The position numbers were made by a program, and so were the translations under genes. This document shows positions 1 to 7,489 of a DNA stretch of 46,266 nucleotides, one piece after another; within the stretch, counting starts at the first letter, position 1, and each line of letters begins with the position of its first letter. The DNA is from Candidatus Sericytochromatia bacterium (GTDB lineage Bacteria > Cyanobacteriota > Sericytochromatia > S15B-MN24 > JAQBPE01). The notes below the pieces were generated by a model. It searched no databases. It saw only the letters and a list, made by a program, of their open reading frames with translations, and had not been told where the DNA came from. The stretch is from NCBI GenBank assembly GCA_035285325.1, contig JAYKJB010000135.1, positions 1-46,266 of the forward strand, read 5' to 3'.

Positions 1-9
1 GCGCACAAA

Positions 10-1161
10 GTGAATGCCGCGGCCGTCGAGCAAGCGCTTCGCTCCTATGTGCAAGAGCGCCAGAAACTGCCCCCCACGCCCAACGCGATCGAATTGCATC
101 TGTTTCGGTTGGACCTGGACCCCCGCAGCCCTTACGACCCGGCTGAACCGATTGTGATCGTGTTCGGCAACCGCCCCAAGGTGCGACCGGGGGCCGTGAT
201 GGTCGAATTCGGTCGTAGCGACTACGTGATCCGGGTGGCCGCGAGAACCGGGCGGGCGCTGATCGAAAAAGATAAGGAGTACACCTTGCGGGGGGACCTG
301 GCGAGCCTCGCGCCCCAGCTGGCCACGGCCTACACCACCAAACCCGGCGACACCAGTGTGGGGGTTGTGCCCTGGCCCAAGGACGTGCCCTGGATGTCGC
401 CACTGATGGCGCCCCCAAGTGGGGGCCCCACTTCGGGCCAATCCTCCCTGCCTCAGACCTCGGGCTCCACCTCCGTTTCAGCACCGGCCACGGGCAAGCA
501 GAACGTGTCCTCGCCTGCCTCCGGCAAGTCCGGTCCGGTGCGCCTGACCACCGGCAAGGCGGGCGCCGCGCAGCCGGTGCCTGCCCGCCCGACCCCCAAG
601 CAGTCACTGGCTGGAAAGGCGACGGCAGCGCCACCTCCGGTCGCTCAGCTGAATCAGCCTCAGCAGGTGGCCGCGGGGGCACTTCCCGCACAACGGGCGT
701 CGGGCCCTGTTCGCCGCTCCCGGGACGGCGCACCCAGGCGCCAGACGGGCGCGGAGTCCAGGCGTCCCGATACCGCAGCGACGCCGGCCGCCGAGCCGCC
801 CGCGGGCTTTGTACATCCGGATTACGATCTCAAGCGGGTTGCCAACAACGAGATCACGCAACGCAACCGAGAGTTCGACAAGCTCCGCCTGCGCGGCATC
901 GCCCTCGTGTACGAGCACCGCAGCACGGAGGCACTCGCCTGTTTCCGGGAAGCCTTGCAAATCCGCCCCGGGGATCCCGCGGTGATGGCCTGGCTGGAGC
1001 GCCTCGAGGTGGCGGTGACGCAGACGATCGTGAACGAACGGGAACGGCGGGGCGAGAACGTGGATGCCGCCTTGCGCGCACGGGAGCTGATGATTCGACA
1101 GAAGATGCGCGATCTGGGAAATTGGGATGGTAAGCCCACTGCCCCGCGTGAACAAGGTTAG
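10..1161 (+). CDS. Hypothetical protein with low-complexity middle and TPR-like tail (5' end possibly cut)
   Basis: I do not recognise the family. Up to about residue 125 the protein looks folded and mixed alpha/beta. Residues about 130-265 are rich in Pro, Ala, Ser, Thr and Lys/Arg and are probably a disordered linker. Residues about 285-330 look like one tetratricopeptide-type helix pair (ALVYEHRSTEALACFREALQ). The given start is GTG at 10, but the frame stays open to the window edge, so the true start may lie upstream. There is no membrane segment or signal peptide in the visible part. The stop lies 8 nt before the GTG of engB, so the two are probably co-transcribed. A scaffold or interaction role is only a guess. 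Confidence 0.7.
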   Translation: MNAAAVEQALRSYVQERQKLPPTPNAIELHLFRLDLDPRSPYDPAEPIVIVFGNRPKVRPGAVMVEFGRSDYVIRVAARTGRALIEKDKEYTLRGDLASLAPQLATAYTTKPGDTSVGVVPWPKDVPWMSPLMAPPSGGPTSGQSSLPQTSGSTSVSAPATGKQNVSSPASGKSGPVRLTTGKAGAAQPVPARPTPKQSLAGKATAAPPPVAQLNQPQQVAAGALPAQRASGPVRRSRDGAPRRQTGAESRRPDTAATPAAEPPAGFVHPDYDLKRVANNEITQRNREFDKLRLRGIALVYEHRSTEALACFREALQIRPGDPAVMAWLERLEVAVTQTIVNERERRGENVDAALRARELMIRQKMRDLGNWDGKPTAPREQG

Positions 1162-1169
1162 TTGCCCTC

Positions 1170-1823
1170 GTGTTCAAACCCCAAGCCAGATTCATCACCA
1201 CCGCCATGGACCTGGCCTCCTGTCCCACTTTCAGCTGCCATGAGTTCGCGGTGGTCGGTCGTTCCAACGTCGGTAAGTCATCGCTTATCAACGCCCTGGC
1301 CCAGCAAAAAGCGTTGGCCCGCATCTCCAAGACGCCCGGGCGAACGCAGGGGATCAATTATTTCGACTTTGGCCCATTCTTGATCGCGGACCTGCCCGGA
1401 TATGGCTATGCGGCCGTCTCAAAGGCCATGCAGGAACGCTGGCGGCGGGAACTGTCCCGCTATCTGGCCGGGCGCGAGAGCCTGGCGGGCGTGCTGCACC
1501 TCATGGACAGCCGTCATCCGTTGCAGCCGAATGATTTGCAGATGCGCGCCTTCTTGATGGAGCACGAGGTGCCCCTGGTGGTGGTGCTGACCAAGATCGA
1601 CGAACTCAAGCAGGCCGACCTGGCCCGCACCGCCAAGCGGGTGGCGGAGGAGACCTCCCAGGACCCGATCCTGTTCTCCTCCCGCACCGGCCGGGGTCGG
1701 AAGGAACTGCTCAAACTGTTGGTGGCCGGCCCTGCGGCCGAGGAGACCTCCCTGGAGGGGGACGACGCCGACCCTGAGGAAGCCCCGTTGGATGGGGCGG
1801 ACCTCGACGCGCCGGCCGATTGA
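1170..1823 (+). CDS. engB: Ribosome biogenesis GTP-binding protein EngB (YsxC/YihA)
   Basis: This is a TRAFAC-class GTPase needed for late assembly of the large ribosomal subunit. Diagnostic motifs are present in order: Walker A GRSNVGKS at residues 30-37, the KTPGRTQ switch I region at 54-60, DLPGYG (G3) at 74-79, TKID (G4) near 141, and an SSR-type G5 motif after it. At 217 aa it is slightly longer than typical EngB (about 195-210 aa) because of an acidic, Asp/Glu-rich C-terminal tail. The start is GTG at 1170, 8 nt after the upstream stop. The tail is unusual but does not touch the GTPase core. The family assignment is secure. Confidence 0.96.
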   Translation: MFKPQARFITTAMDLASCPTFSCHEFAVVGRSNVGKSSLINALAQQKALARISKTPGRTQGINYFDFGPFLIADLPGYGYAAVSKAMQERWRRELSRYLAGRESLAGVLHLMDSRHPLQPNDLQMRAFLMEHEVPLVVVLTKIDELKQADLARTAKRVAEETSQDPILFSSRTGRGRKELLKLLVAGPAAEETSLEGDDADPEEAPLDGADLDAPAD

Positions 1824-2085
1824 GCCAGCCGCTGCGCCGGGGTGGTCGCCCCCAGGCACCCGAGACTGGCATCCTGCCGTTCGGGATGGTTAACGAGCCA
1901 TCAGCTACTCTTTACCTCCCCTCAAATTTGAATGGCCCGAATGCAACGGGATTGCAACCCATCTGCACGATGTATAGCGTGGCAGTGGACCTCGCCAGGT
2001 GACTCCGGAACGCCTCGTTCCAGCCGCTCTGGTCAGCCCTGCAGGTCGTCGGCGTTGTCACGCGTACCCGAGGGAGGTTGCCCCC

Positions 2086-2472
2086 GTGCGAGCGAAGAAA
2101 ACCCATCCACATCACGTCAAGACTCGCCTCTTCGGCGAGGTCGAAAAGGTGCTGCGTGCCGGTGGCAGCGAAATCATTCTGTCCTTGCCGGCACCGGGTT
2201 GCGAGCAGGCGGGTGGCTTGCGCCGTAACCAGCTGGTGGCGATGCACGTCTGGGGCGATCGCGTGCTGTTTTTCGACCCTGCGCGCAATCCGGAACGGTC
2301 TTACGCCGCGGAATGTGGCGAGGTGGGTCGGCCTGAGGCGGACTATCCGGGCATGCGCTATGAGGGCCGCGGACTCCATTCGTTATCTTGCGCCGTGTTG
2401 AAGGAGATGTTCTGCGAGGGCAAAGCGTTTGCCTTGGTGCCGCTCGCTCACCGCACGGCCTTGACGGGCTAA
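2086..2472 (+). CDS. Conserved-looking hypothetical protein, 128 aa
   Basis: I do not recognise this small soluble protein. I chose GTG at 2086 because GGGAGG sits at 2072-2077, 8 nt upstream; upstream in-frame codons read as low-complexity sequence. The protein is basic at the N-terminus (MRAKKTHPHH), followed by a predicted helix and then a stretch of alternating hydrophobics (QLVAMHVWGDRVLFFDP) typical of beta strands. It contains two cysteines in the C-terminal half and no membrane segment. It stands alone, with 262 bp of non-coding DNA upstream and a convergent dusB 13 bp downstream. Coding character is good from base use, but the function is unknown. Confidence 0.6.
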   Translation: MRAKKTHPHHVKTRLFGEVEKVLRAGGSEIILSLPAPGCEQAGGLRRNQLVAMHVWGDRVLFFDPARNPERSYAAECGEVGRPEADYPGMRYEGRGLHSLSCAVLKEMFCEGKAFALVPLAHRTALTG

Positions 2473-2485
2473 CCCTGGCGAGCCG

Positions 2486-3469
2486 TCAGGCGGCCGTGGC
2501 GAGCACGTCGTGCCCCAGGCAAGCCAGCATTTCTTCTGCGGTGCGAGCCCGGTTGATGCGCTGACGCAGCTCGGCTGAGCCAGGCAGGCCACTGGTGTAC
2601 CAGGACAGGTGCTTGCGACACTCGAACACCCCGATGCGCTCCCCCTTGAACGCCATCAAGGCCTTGGCGTGGCGCAGGGCCACGCGCAAGCGCTCGCTGG
2701 GCGTCGGTTCAGGGAGCAGCTCGCCGGTGGCCAGCAGATGCGCCGTGCGAGCGATGATCCAGGGATTCCCCATCGCGGCGCGGCCGATCATGACGCCGGC
2801 GACCCCGGTTTGGCGCATCCGCTCCCGCGCCCGCTCGGGCGAATCGATGTCCCCGTTGCCGATGATGGGAATGTCCACCGCCCGGACGATCTCGGCGATC
2901 GCCTGCCAGTCGGCTTCCCCGCTGTACCCTTGCTCGCGCGTGCGACCGTGGACCGCAATGGAGTGGGCCCCCGCCTCGGCGATGATGCGGGCGACCGTCA
3001 GGTAGTTGCGGGAATCCTCATCCCAACCCAGGCGCATCTTGCACACCATCGGCAGGCGGGTCGCCTTGACGCAGGCCTCGACCAGTTCCCCAATGCGCTC
3101 CGGGGTCTTCAGCAGGTAGGCACCGTCGCAGTTCTTGACGATTTTCTTGGCCGGACAGCCAAAGTTCATCGAGATCAGGTCAGCGCCGGCTTCTTCGATG
3201 ATGCGACTGCCGGCTGCCAGCGCGCCCACGTCGTGACCAAAAATTTGAATCATGACCGGGCCATCAACCGTATGAAAATCCACCATTTCGGTGGTGTTGC
3301 GCCCCCCATGCACGAGCCCGTTGGCGGACACCATCTCGGTGGCCAGCACGCTCACGGGGTCGATTTCCCGGCAAATTTCCAGGTAGGGGCGATCGCAGAC
3401 GCCACACATCGGGGCCAGGAAGACCCGGCTCTGCAGCGTCACATCACCCAGTTGAAGTGTTTGGTTCAT
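2486..3469 (-). CDS. dusB: tRNA-dihydrouridine synthase, DusB-like
   Basis: This FMN-dependent enzyme reduces uridine to dihydrouridine in the D-loop of tRNAs using NADPH. It has the full TIM-barrel length (327 aa). The N-terminal substrate strand VFLAPMCGVCDRPY is at 16-29, and the family motif NFGCPAKK at 102-109 carries catalytic Cys105. Later come the KMRLGW strand, the VHGRTREQGYSG loop that binds FMN and phosphate, the IGNGDI strand and the MIGRAAMGNPW loop. The ATG start is the natural N-terminus of the family. It lies 26 nt downstream of a co-directional TPR-like gene, so the two are probably one transcript. Its DusB subtype is judged from overall motif style and is less certain than the Dus assignment. 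Confidence 0.94.
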   Translation of the reverse strand: MNQTLQLGDVTLQSRVFLAPMCGVCDRPYLEICREIDPVSVLATEMVSANGLVHGGRNTTEMVDFHTVDGPVMIQIFGHDVGALAAGSRIIEEAGADLISMNFGCPAKKIVKNCDGAYLLKTPERIGELVEACVKATRLPMVCKMRLGWDEDSRNYLTVARIIAEAGAHSIAVHGRTREQGYSGEADWQAIAEIVRAVDIPIIGNGDIDSPERARERMRQTGVAGVMIGRAAMGNPWIIARTAHLLATGELLPEPTPSERLRVALRHAKALMAFKGERIGVFECRKHLSWYTSGLPGSAELRQRINRARTAEEMLACLGHDVLATAA

Positions 3470-3495
3470 GCCTCAGGCCTCGGGGTCGTGCTGGG

Positions 3496-3915
3496 TCAGG
3501 CCATTTCCTGCAGCCAGCGCAGCATCTTCTCCGCAGCCGGAAACACGCCACCTTTCCGCTTGATGGCATCGTTCAGGTTCTCGATCGCATCCTTGCGCCC
3601 CTCGTCCCCACCGAGGCGATAGGCTTCATCGAGCTTGTCGCGAACCCCCTTCTCGTTGAAGACGAGCAAAGCGAGGGCGTGGTTGTAACGGCCTTGCGGC
3701 ACGGCCTTGGCTTCGCGGCAGAAATGCAACGCGCGCTCCTTCTGGCCGGTCAGGATGTAGAGCCAACCGAGCGCAACCGACACCCTGACATCCGCCCTTT
3801 CTTGACGCAGCTTCTGAAACTCCAGGACCAGTTCCTGCGGGGCGGCACCCGCCTCGTAGCGCTCCAGAAGGGTCTGGTAACGCTGGTCGAAGTCAACGGC
3901 GGTCGGTGCGGTCAT
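3496..3915 (-). CDS. TPR-like helical hypothetical protein, 139 aa
   Basis: This is a short all-alpha protein. Residues about 45-80 resemble a degenerate tetratricopeptide repeat (VALGWLYILTGQKERALHFCREA), followed by more amphipathic helices. There is no signal peptide or membrane segment. The ATG start at 3915 has AGGAGAAG upstream and a perfect TATAAT -10 box about 35 nt away. It is the first gene of a likely two-gene transcript with dusB. Its cellular partner cannot be read from sequence, and a link to tRNA modification rests on neighbourhood only. Confidence 0.75.
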   Translation of the reverse strand: MTAPTAVDFDQRYQTLLERYEAGAAPQELVLEFQKLRQERADVRVSVALGWLYILTGQKERALHFCREAKAVPQGRYNHALALLVFNEKGVRDKLDEAYRLGGDEGRKDAIENLNDAIKRKGGVFPAAEKMLRWLQEMA

Positions 3916-3950
3916 GGGGGGGCTTCTCCTGCAAACGGGGGATGCCCCTC

Positions 3951-3979
3951 ATTATATCGCGTCACATGGGCGAAAGTCA
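3951..3979 (-). promoter_or_regulatory. Promoter for the TPR-like gene and dusB
   Basis: On the minus strand a perfect -10 box TATAAT (3951-3956) is preceded by a CTGACT-like -35 (4 of 6 to consensus) at 18-nt spacing. Transcription would start near 3944 and leave a leader of about 30 nt that contains the AGGAGAAG ribosome site of the 3496-3915 gene. Confidence 0.55.
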
Positions 3980-4261
3980 GGTGCTGGCGCCCCCGGGAGG
4001 GACGGCATTATCAGGATGCAAGGCCATGCAGGCTCTGATCCAGTGGCGCTCGAGCGCGCGTTGCTGGCTGCGCAAGCGCTGCAACATGAAATAGATGAAG
4101 TCGCGCAGCTGTTCGCTGTCGGATTCGATCACAATCTGGGTCGCGTGGGGGGTTTCGATGTGCTTGACCCGCAGCCGCTGCCGATGTTCCCTGGCCAGGT
4201 CCTCGAGCAGGATCAACTCGGCCTTGGTGCAGGTGGCGAAATAGCTCGTTGAAAGTTCCAC
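3977..4261 (-). CDS. Small hypothetical protein, 94 aa
   Basis: I do not recognise this small soluble protein. The chosen GTG at 4261 has a strong AAAGGGGG ribosome site ending 5 nt upstream. The frame is open further upstream to an ATG at 4411, but that part would be read through a transcription terminator and looks non-coding. The protein alternates helix and strand (KAELILLEDLAREHRQRL, then TQIVIESDS, then a long helix). It carries no signal peptide. It follows the small transcription unit at 4394-4751 but is separated from it by an intrinsic terminator, so it probably has its own promoter. Confidence 0.6.
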   Translation of the reverse strand: MELSTSYFATCTKAELILLEDLAREHRQRLRVKHIETPHATQIVIESDSEQLRDFIYFMLQRLRSQQRALERHWIRACMALHPDNAVPPGGAST

Positions 4262-4393
4262 GCCAGCCCCCTTTCGCCTTCCCGACGGAATCCGCTGGAT
4301 GCGACGTGGCGGAGCGAGCGCCCCGAACCCGTGCCCCCGTGTCACGACTCTAAGCGTCAGGGCGGGTTTCACCAATGAGCGACCGAAGTTTTC

Positions 4394-4423
4394 AAAAAAA
4401 AACCCGCCCAAGTCAGGGCAGGT
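4394..4423 (-). terminator. Intrinsic terminator of the small locus
   Basis: Read on the minus strand, ACCTGCCC pairs with GGGCGGGT (8 bp with one G-U) around a 6-nt loop TGACTT, followed directly by nine T residues. This is a textbook rho-independent terminator. It lies 15 nt after the stop of the 60-aa frame at 4439 and closes the unit that starts near 4716. Confidence 0.9.
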
Positions 4424-4438
4424 CCTTCTTTCCGGCGC

Positions 4439-4621
4439 TCAGGCGGGCCTGGGTTGTTCCGTCAGTGGCCTTCCAATCAGGAAGATGCGCGGTTCCAGGC
4501 GGTCCGAGTCTCCTCGATCGCCGCGATTGGCGACCTGAGGGTGTGTTTGCGGTGTTTCGTGCGTTCCGTTGGTCTCACGGACCATTCCGGGCCTGTCTCC
4601 ATTGACAGCGTGAAACGTCAT
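4439..4621 (-). CDS. Candidate 60-aa small protein in an independent transcription unit
   Basis: This hydrophilic 60-residue frame (MTFHAVNGDRP...) starts at ATG 4621, with GAGAAAGGGA just upstream as a ribosome site. It stops 15 nt before a strong intrinsic terminator. A promoter, a leader of about 95 nt and this terminator make it a self-contained unit. Third-codon-position GC is clearly lower (roughly 60%) than in neighbouring genes, and no known motif is present. The alternative is that the locus makes a non-coding RNA of about 320 nt and the frame is incidental. I cannot decide between these from sequence alone. Confidence 0.4.
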   Translation of the reverse strand: MTFHAVNGDRPGMVRETNGTHETPQTHPQVANRGDRGDSDRLEPRIFLIGRPLTEQPRPA

Positions 4622-4716
4622 AGATCCCTTTCTCTCGAAGATAGGTGCCACAAGTCGAGATGTCGTCGGCGACACGTCAACACGCATCACGCCCCCTCGT
4701 GTGGCGTCTCTCTCAT
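4622..4716 (-). promoter_or_regulatory. Structured 5' leader of the small locus
   Basis: The leader of about 95 nt contains three short hairpins in series on the minus strand: ACGCC/GGCGT around 4692-4709, TGTCG/CGACA around 4661-4674, and TCTCGA/TCGAGA around 4633-4660. The last closes immediately before the AAAGGGA ribosome site at about 4624-4630. This arrangement suits control of translation start or RNA stability. No known riboswitch consensus was recognised. Confidence 0.4.
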
Positions 4717-4722
4717 AAACTT

Positions 4723-4777
4723 ACTTTAACCTATTTGCATCGAAATGTAAAGAGGTTTCAGGCGTTATGTAAATAGG
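4723..4777 (-). promoter_or_regulatory. Promoter with overlapping inverted and direct repeats (operator candidate)
   Basis: On the minus strand, TTTACA (4746-4751, 5 of 6 to the -35 consensus) and TAAAGT (4723-4728, 4 of 6 to the -10) are spaced by 17 nt. The inverted repeat CCTATTTGCAT (4730-4740) and ATGTAAATAGG (4767-4777) matches at 10 of 11 positions. One arm lies in the promoter spacer and the other just upstream of the -35. ATGTAAA also recurs directly at 4745 and 4767, 22 bp apart. The stretch is strongly AT-rich against a high-GC background, as expected of a regulator-binding site. Confidence 0.55.
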
Positions 4778-4784
4778 AAGAGGC

Positions 4785-4815
4785 AAAAAAAAACAGCCTG
4801 GCTTTCACCAGGCTG
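4785..4815 (-). terminator. Intrinsic terminator of tRNA-Asp
   Basis: On the minus strand a perfect 8-bp stem CAGCCTGG/CCAGGCTG with a 6-nt loop is followed by nine T residues. It begins 12 nt after the 3' end of the tRNA and is a canonical rho-independent terminator. Confidence 0.93.
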
Positions 4816-4827
4816 AATCGCATTGAG

Positions 4828-4901
4828 CGGGGCTGACGGGGCTCGAACCCGCGACCTCCTACGTGACAGGCAGGCACTCTAACCAACTGAGCTACAGCCC
4901 C
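4828..4901 (-). tRNA. tRNA-Asp (anticodon GTC)
   Basis: The 74-nt cloverleaf folds fully: acceptor GGGGCTG/CAGCCCC, D-arm GCTC/GAGT, anticodon stem CCTGC/GTAGG with loop CTGTCAC (anticodon GTC), T-arm GCGGG/CCCGT with TTCGAGC loop, and discriminator G. The CCA end is not encoded. It is read on the minus strand 59 nt downstream of the phosphatase gene. It has -10 candidates at 4921-4931 and its own terminator, so it can be transcribed alone. Confidence 0.97.
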
Positions 4902-4920
4902 AGCGCCCAAAGGCTTGATC

Positions 4921-4931
4921 ATCATACTATA
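4921..4931 (-). promoter_or_regulatory. -10 region for tRNA-Asp
   Basis: The minus strand reads TATAGTATGAT, giving two overlapping -10 hexamers (TATAGT and TATGAT, each 5 of 6 to consensus) about 20 nt before the mature tRNA 5' end. No convincing -35 hexamer is visible at 17 nt. Confidence 0.45.
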
Positions 4932-4960
4932 CCCTTCCCGGAGGCGCCAGTCCTGCCGGA

Positions 4961-5800
4961 TCAAATCTCAGCTGATGACGGCGCCAGCGTGATCAGCACC
5001 TGTAAAATCTCCGCCAACTCCTGCATGGTGGCGTTGGGAAGGTTGTCATTCATGGGAATCAGGACGAAGTTCTCCCCCTCCGCCGCGGCCACGGCCAAAG
5101 CCGGATCATTGGTGTCCATGGGCACGAGGCAGGGGATATGACGGTTGAGGCAGGCCCCGGCGAAGCCGTGATCGACGAAAGCCAGGTCGGGCGGCGACGG
5201 CAGACGGTCCAGGTAGGCGTCCATGGCCAGCGGGGTGTGAGTATGTTGCACGCTGCAGGTGTCGCTCACGCAGGCAACCGGTCCGACGAAGTCCAGGAAC
5301 CAGTCAGGGGCAACCTCCGCCCCTGGGGCCACCAGCGGAACGCGGCAACCGCCGGCTTGTAAAAACTGTGCCAGCAGGCTGTAGGCCCCCAGCATGGTGC
5401 CGGGGTGCCCGCTGCCGAAGACGACGCTTCCGCGGCGGTCACGAACGCGCCTGAGCCGCTGGGCCGCCTGCCACAGACCCCGCAGGCAAGCCCGGGGGTT
5501 GATGTAGTTGGGCCCGTGCGTGACCTCAGGGTCGCGGTTGCAGCCCGTGAAGCCAGCCACGGCCTCCAGGACCGCCAGCCGGTCCAGCCGCCCACTGCGC
5601 ACCAGGTTTTCGACCCGATGGATGCCAAGGGTGTAGAACGGGTCGCCTTCCAGCAATCGGTCGATCGCCTTCAAGTTCGCTTCCCGCGTGTGGCTGAGGT
5701 CGCGCCCCGCGATTCGCAGGGACAGCAGGCGGTCGATCAAGGTTTCGATCAGCGGGGGGGGCAACTCGACCGCGATCTCCACGGCACTGCGTTTGGGCAT
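4961..5800 (-). CDS. Phosphatase-like protein coupled to the GT20 synthase
   Basis: This 279-aa protein resembles the family annotated simply as phosphatase in actinobacteria (as I remember it, Pfam PF15698). Recognisable blocks are GSGHPG at 129-134, HTHTP at 186-190, DHGFAGA at 210-216 and TNDPA at 230-234. These give several His and Asp candidates for metal or phosphate chemistry. It is not a HAD enzyme, so it differs from OtsB. The start is ATG 5800: an AGGAGG that overlaps the TGA of the upstream synthase gene lies 6 nt before it. The neighbouring synthase would make a disaccharide phosphate, and this enzyme may dephosphorylate it. That role is inferred from context. Confidence 0.6.
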   Translation of the reverse strand: MPKRSAVEIAVELPPPLIETLIDRLLSLRIAGRDLSHTREANLKAIDRLLEGDPFYTLGIHRVENLVRSGRLDRLAVLEAVAGFTGCNRDPEVTHGPNYINPRACLRGLWQAAQRLRRVRDRRGSVVFGSGHPGTMLGAYSLLAQFLQAGGCRVPLVAPGAEVAPDWFLDFVGPVACVSDTCSVQHTHTPLAMDAYLDRLPSPPDLAFVDHGFAGACLNRHIPCLVPMDTNDPALAVAAAEGENFVLIPMNDNLPNATMQELAEILQVLITLAPSSAEI

Positions 5801-5811
5801 GGACATCCTCC

Positions 5812-7425
5812 TCACTCCGGGAAGTGCGCCCAATGGCGCTGGGCGAATGGGGTCTGGTGTTCCGGCTCTTCATGGGGCGCGAGCAGCGCCCGCAGATGGT
5901 CCTTGGCCCAGCGGTGGATCGTGTTTTGCGCGATCACGGCCCGCTGCTCCCGGATCATGTGGCGTCGCACCTCGACCGGCTGACAGAGGCCATCGTGGAT
6001 CGCCTCTGCCAGGCCGAGGATGTCGAACGGATTGACCACCCGCGCCACGGGCCCGAGTTCCTGCGCAGCCCCGGTGCATTCGGACAGCAGCAGCACCCCA
6101 CTCCGGCGGTTCAGGCAGGGCCCCTCTTTGGCCACCAGGTTCATGCCATCCGCCACTGAATTGACGATCAGGACGTCATAACGCTTCAACAGGGCGATCG
6201 CCTTGGCCTGGTCGTGGGCGAAATGCAGGTCGATCGGCTTCCAGCGCGGAGATTCCCAGCTGGCGTTGATGCGGGCGGCCGTGTGCAGCAAGTCCTCCAC
6301 GTGCGAGGCATAGGCACTCGTCGACTGACGGGACAGCGGGAGCAGCGCCAGCAACTGCACCGATCCTTGCCAGTCTGGATGCCGCGCCAGGAACGTTTCA
6401 AACGCCAACAGGCTGCGAATCAGGTTCTTGCTGGGATCGGTCCGGGCAATCATGGCCACCAGGCGCTCGGGGCGATCGCCCAGCCAGCTGTGCTCCAACG
6501 CGCGCACCTCCGGGCTCTCAGCCATCCGGCTCAGTTCGCTGGGGTCCACGGAAATTGGAAACGATCGCACCTTGACCTGGCGGCCGTTCCAGCTGATGGC
6601 GCAGCGCTGTCGATCCACCGGCACTTCCAGCAAGACCTGGCAGCAATCCAGGAAGTTCTGCACGTAGCGCGGACAATGGAATCCGACCAGATCGGCCCCG
6701 AGCAGGCGCGTCAGAATGGCCTCGCGGATCGGCGCGGGCAAGCTCCGCCAGAGGTCCGCTCCGGGCCAGGCGATGTGAGTGAAGTGGGCGATCGGAGCGC
6801 GGGGGAACGCCTCACGCAGCAGGCCCGGCAGCAGATAGAGGTGGTAATCCTGCACCAGGAAGACCGGGGCCTCAGTACTCCGTTGCACGGCCTGGGTGAG
6901 GTGCCGGGCGAACAGCCGGTTGACGGCGACATAGCCATGCAGCCAGGCTTCCCAGCGGGCCTCGTCAAAGGCGGGAAAGCTGGATGATACGCCCACATTG
7001 TGCTGGACGAACCAGAGGATGTGGTTGGCGATCGCATCGTAGTAACGCGCATATTGGGTGCGGGACGGGGTGACGAAGCTGAGCTGAAGCGGCAGTTCCG
7101 GCATCGCGGAGGAGCGCTTCAGGCCGCTCTGGCGAGCCACGCGGGCATCTGCTCGGGTCATCGCGGAGGCGACCCAGTGCAGCGGCGTGGGCGTCTGATG
7201 CACCAGTGCCAGCAGGGCCGAGACCAGGCCCCCCTGTCCGCGCTCGGCGCGCAAACGCCCTTCGCACTCGTGCCAGGCGTAGGGGCCCCGGTTGCTGGCG
7301 AGCCAGAGCTGGCGACCTTGCAGGTTCCGACTGCAGAAGTCTCTCAGGTCCGCTCGCTGCCTCTCGACAGAGGCCCCAAACCAGCTGTTGCCGCTGAATT
7401 CCGGCACGCTCATGCGCTGGGTCAT
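5812..7425 (-). CDS. Glycosyltransferase family 20, trehalose-6-phosphate synthase-like
   Basis: This 537-aa GT20 enzyme transfers a sugar from a nucleotide donor to a phosphorylated acceptor, classically glucose to glucose-6-phosphate. Motifs seen: ASNRGP (43-48), QDYHLYLLP near 190, ARTDPSKN near 323 with the donor-phosphate-binding Arg and Lys, and DGMNLVAKE near 422. The NRGP and TDPxKN wording is unlike classical OtsA (SNRLP, RLDYxKG). It recalls the VldE/validoxylamine-phosphate synthase branch, so the acceptor may not be glucose-6-phosphate. The start is ATG 7425 with GGGGAGG 5-6 nt upstream; a GTG at 7431 overlaps that site and is less likely. It is followed 11 nt later by the phosphatase gene. 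The product could be trehalose, a glucosylglycerol-like solute or another disaccharide. Confidence 0.85.
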   Translation of the reverse strand: MTQRMSVPEFSGNSWFGASVERQRADLRDFCSRNLQGRQLWLASNRGPYAWHECEGRLRAERGQGGLVSALLALVHQTPTPLHWVASAMTRADARVARQSGLKRSSAMPELPLQLSFVTPSRTQYARYYDAIANHILWFVQHNVGVSSSFPAFDEARWEAWLHGYVAVNRLFARHLTQAVQRSTEAPVFLVQDYHLYLLPGLLREAFPRAPIAHFTHIAWPGADLWRSLPAPIREAILTRLLGADLVGFHCPRYVQNFLDCCQVLLEVPVDRQRCAISWNGRQVKVRSFPISVDPSELSRMAESPEVRALEHSWLGDRPERLVAMIARTDPSKNLIRSLLAFETFLARHPDWQGSVQLLALLPLSRQSTSAYASHVEDLLHTAARINASWESPRWKPIDLHFAHDQAKAIALLKRYDVLIVNSVADGMNLVAKEGPCLNRRSGVLLLSECTGAAQELGPVARVVNPFDILGLAEAIHDGLCQPVEVRRHMIREQRAVIAQNTIHRWAKDHLRALLAPHEEPEHQTPFAQRHWAHFPE

Positions 7426-7489
7426 CGCCACCTCCCCGCCCTGCCGACCCTAGCACTGGCCGGGATGTGACTCAAGGCTTCCTCCCGTG

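Noticed and set aside
4730-4777. Possible dif or XerC/D site, because TTATGTAAAT resembles a XerD half site
   Set aside because: The opposing arm is 26 bp away, not 6-8 bp, and the arms fit a promoter operator better.
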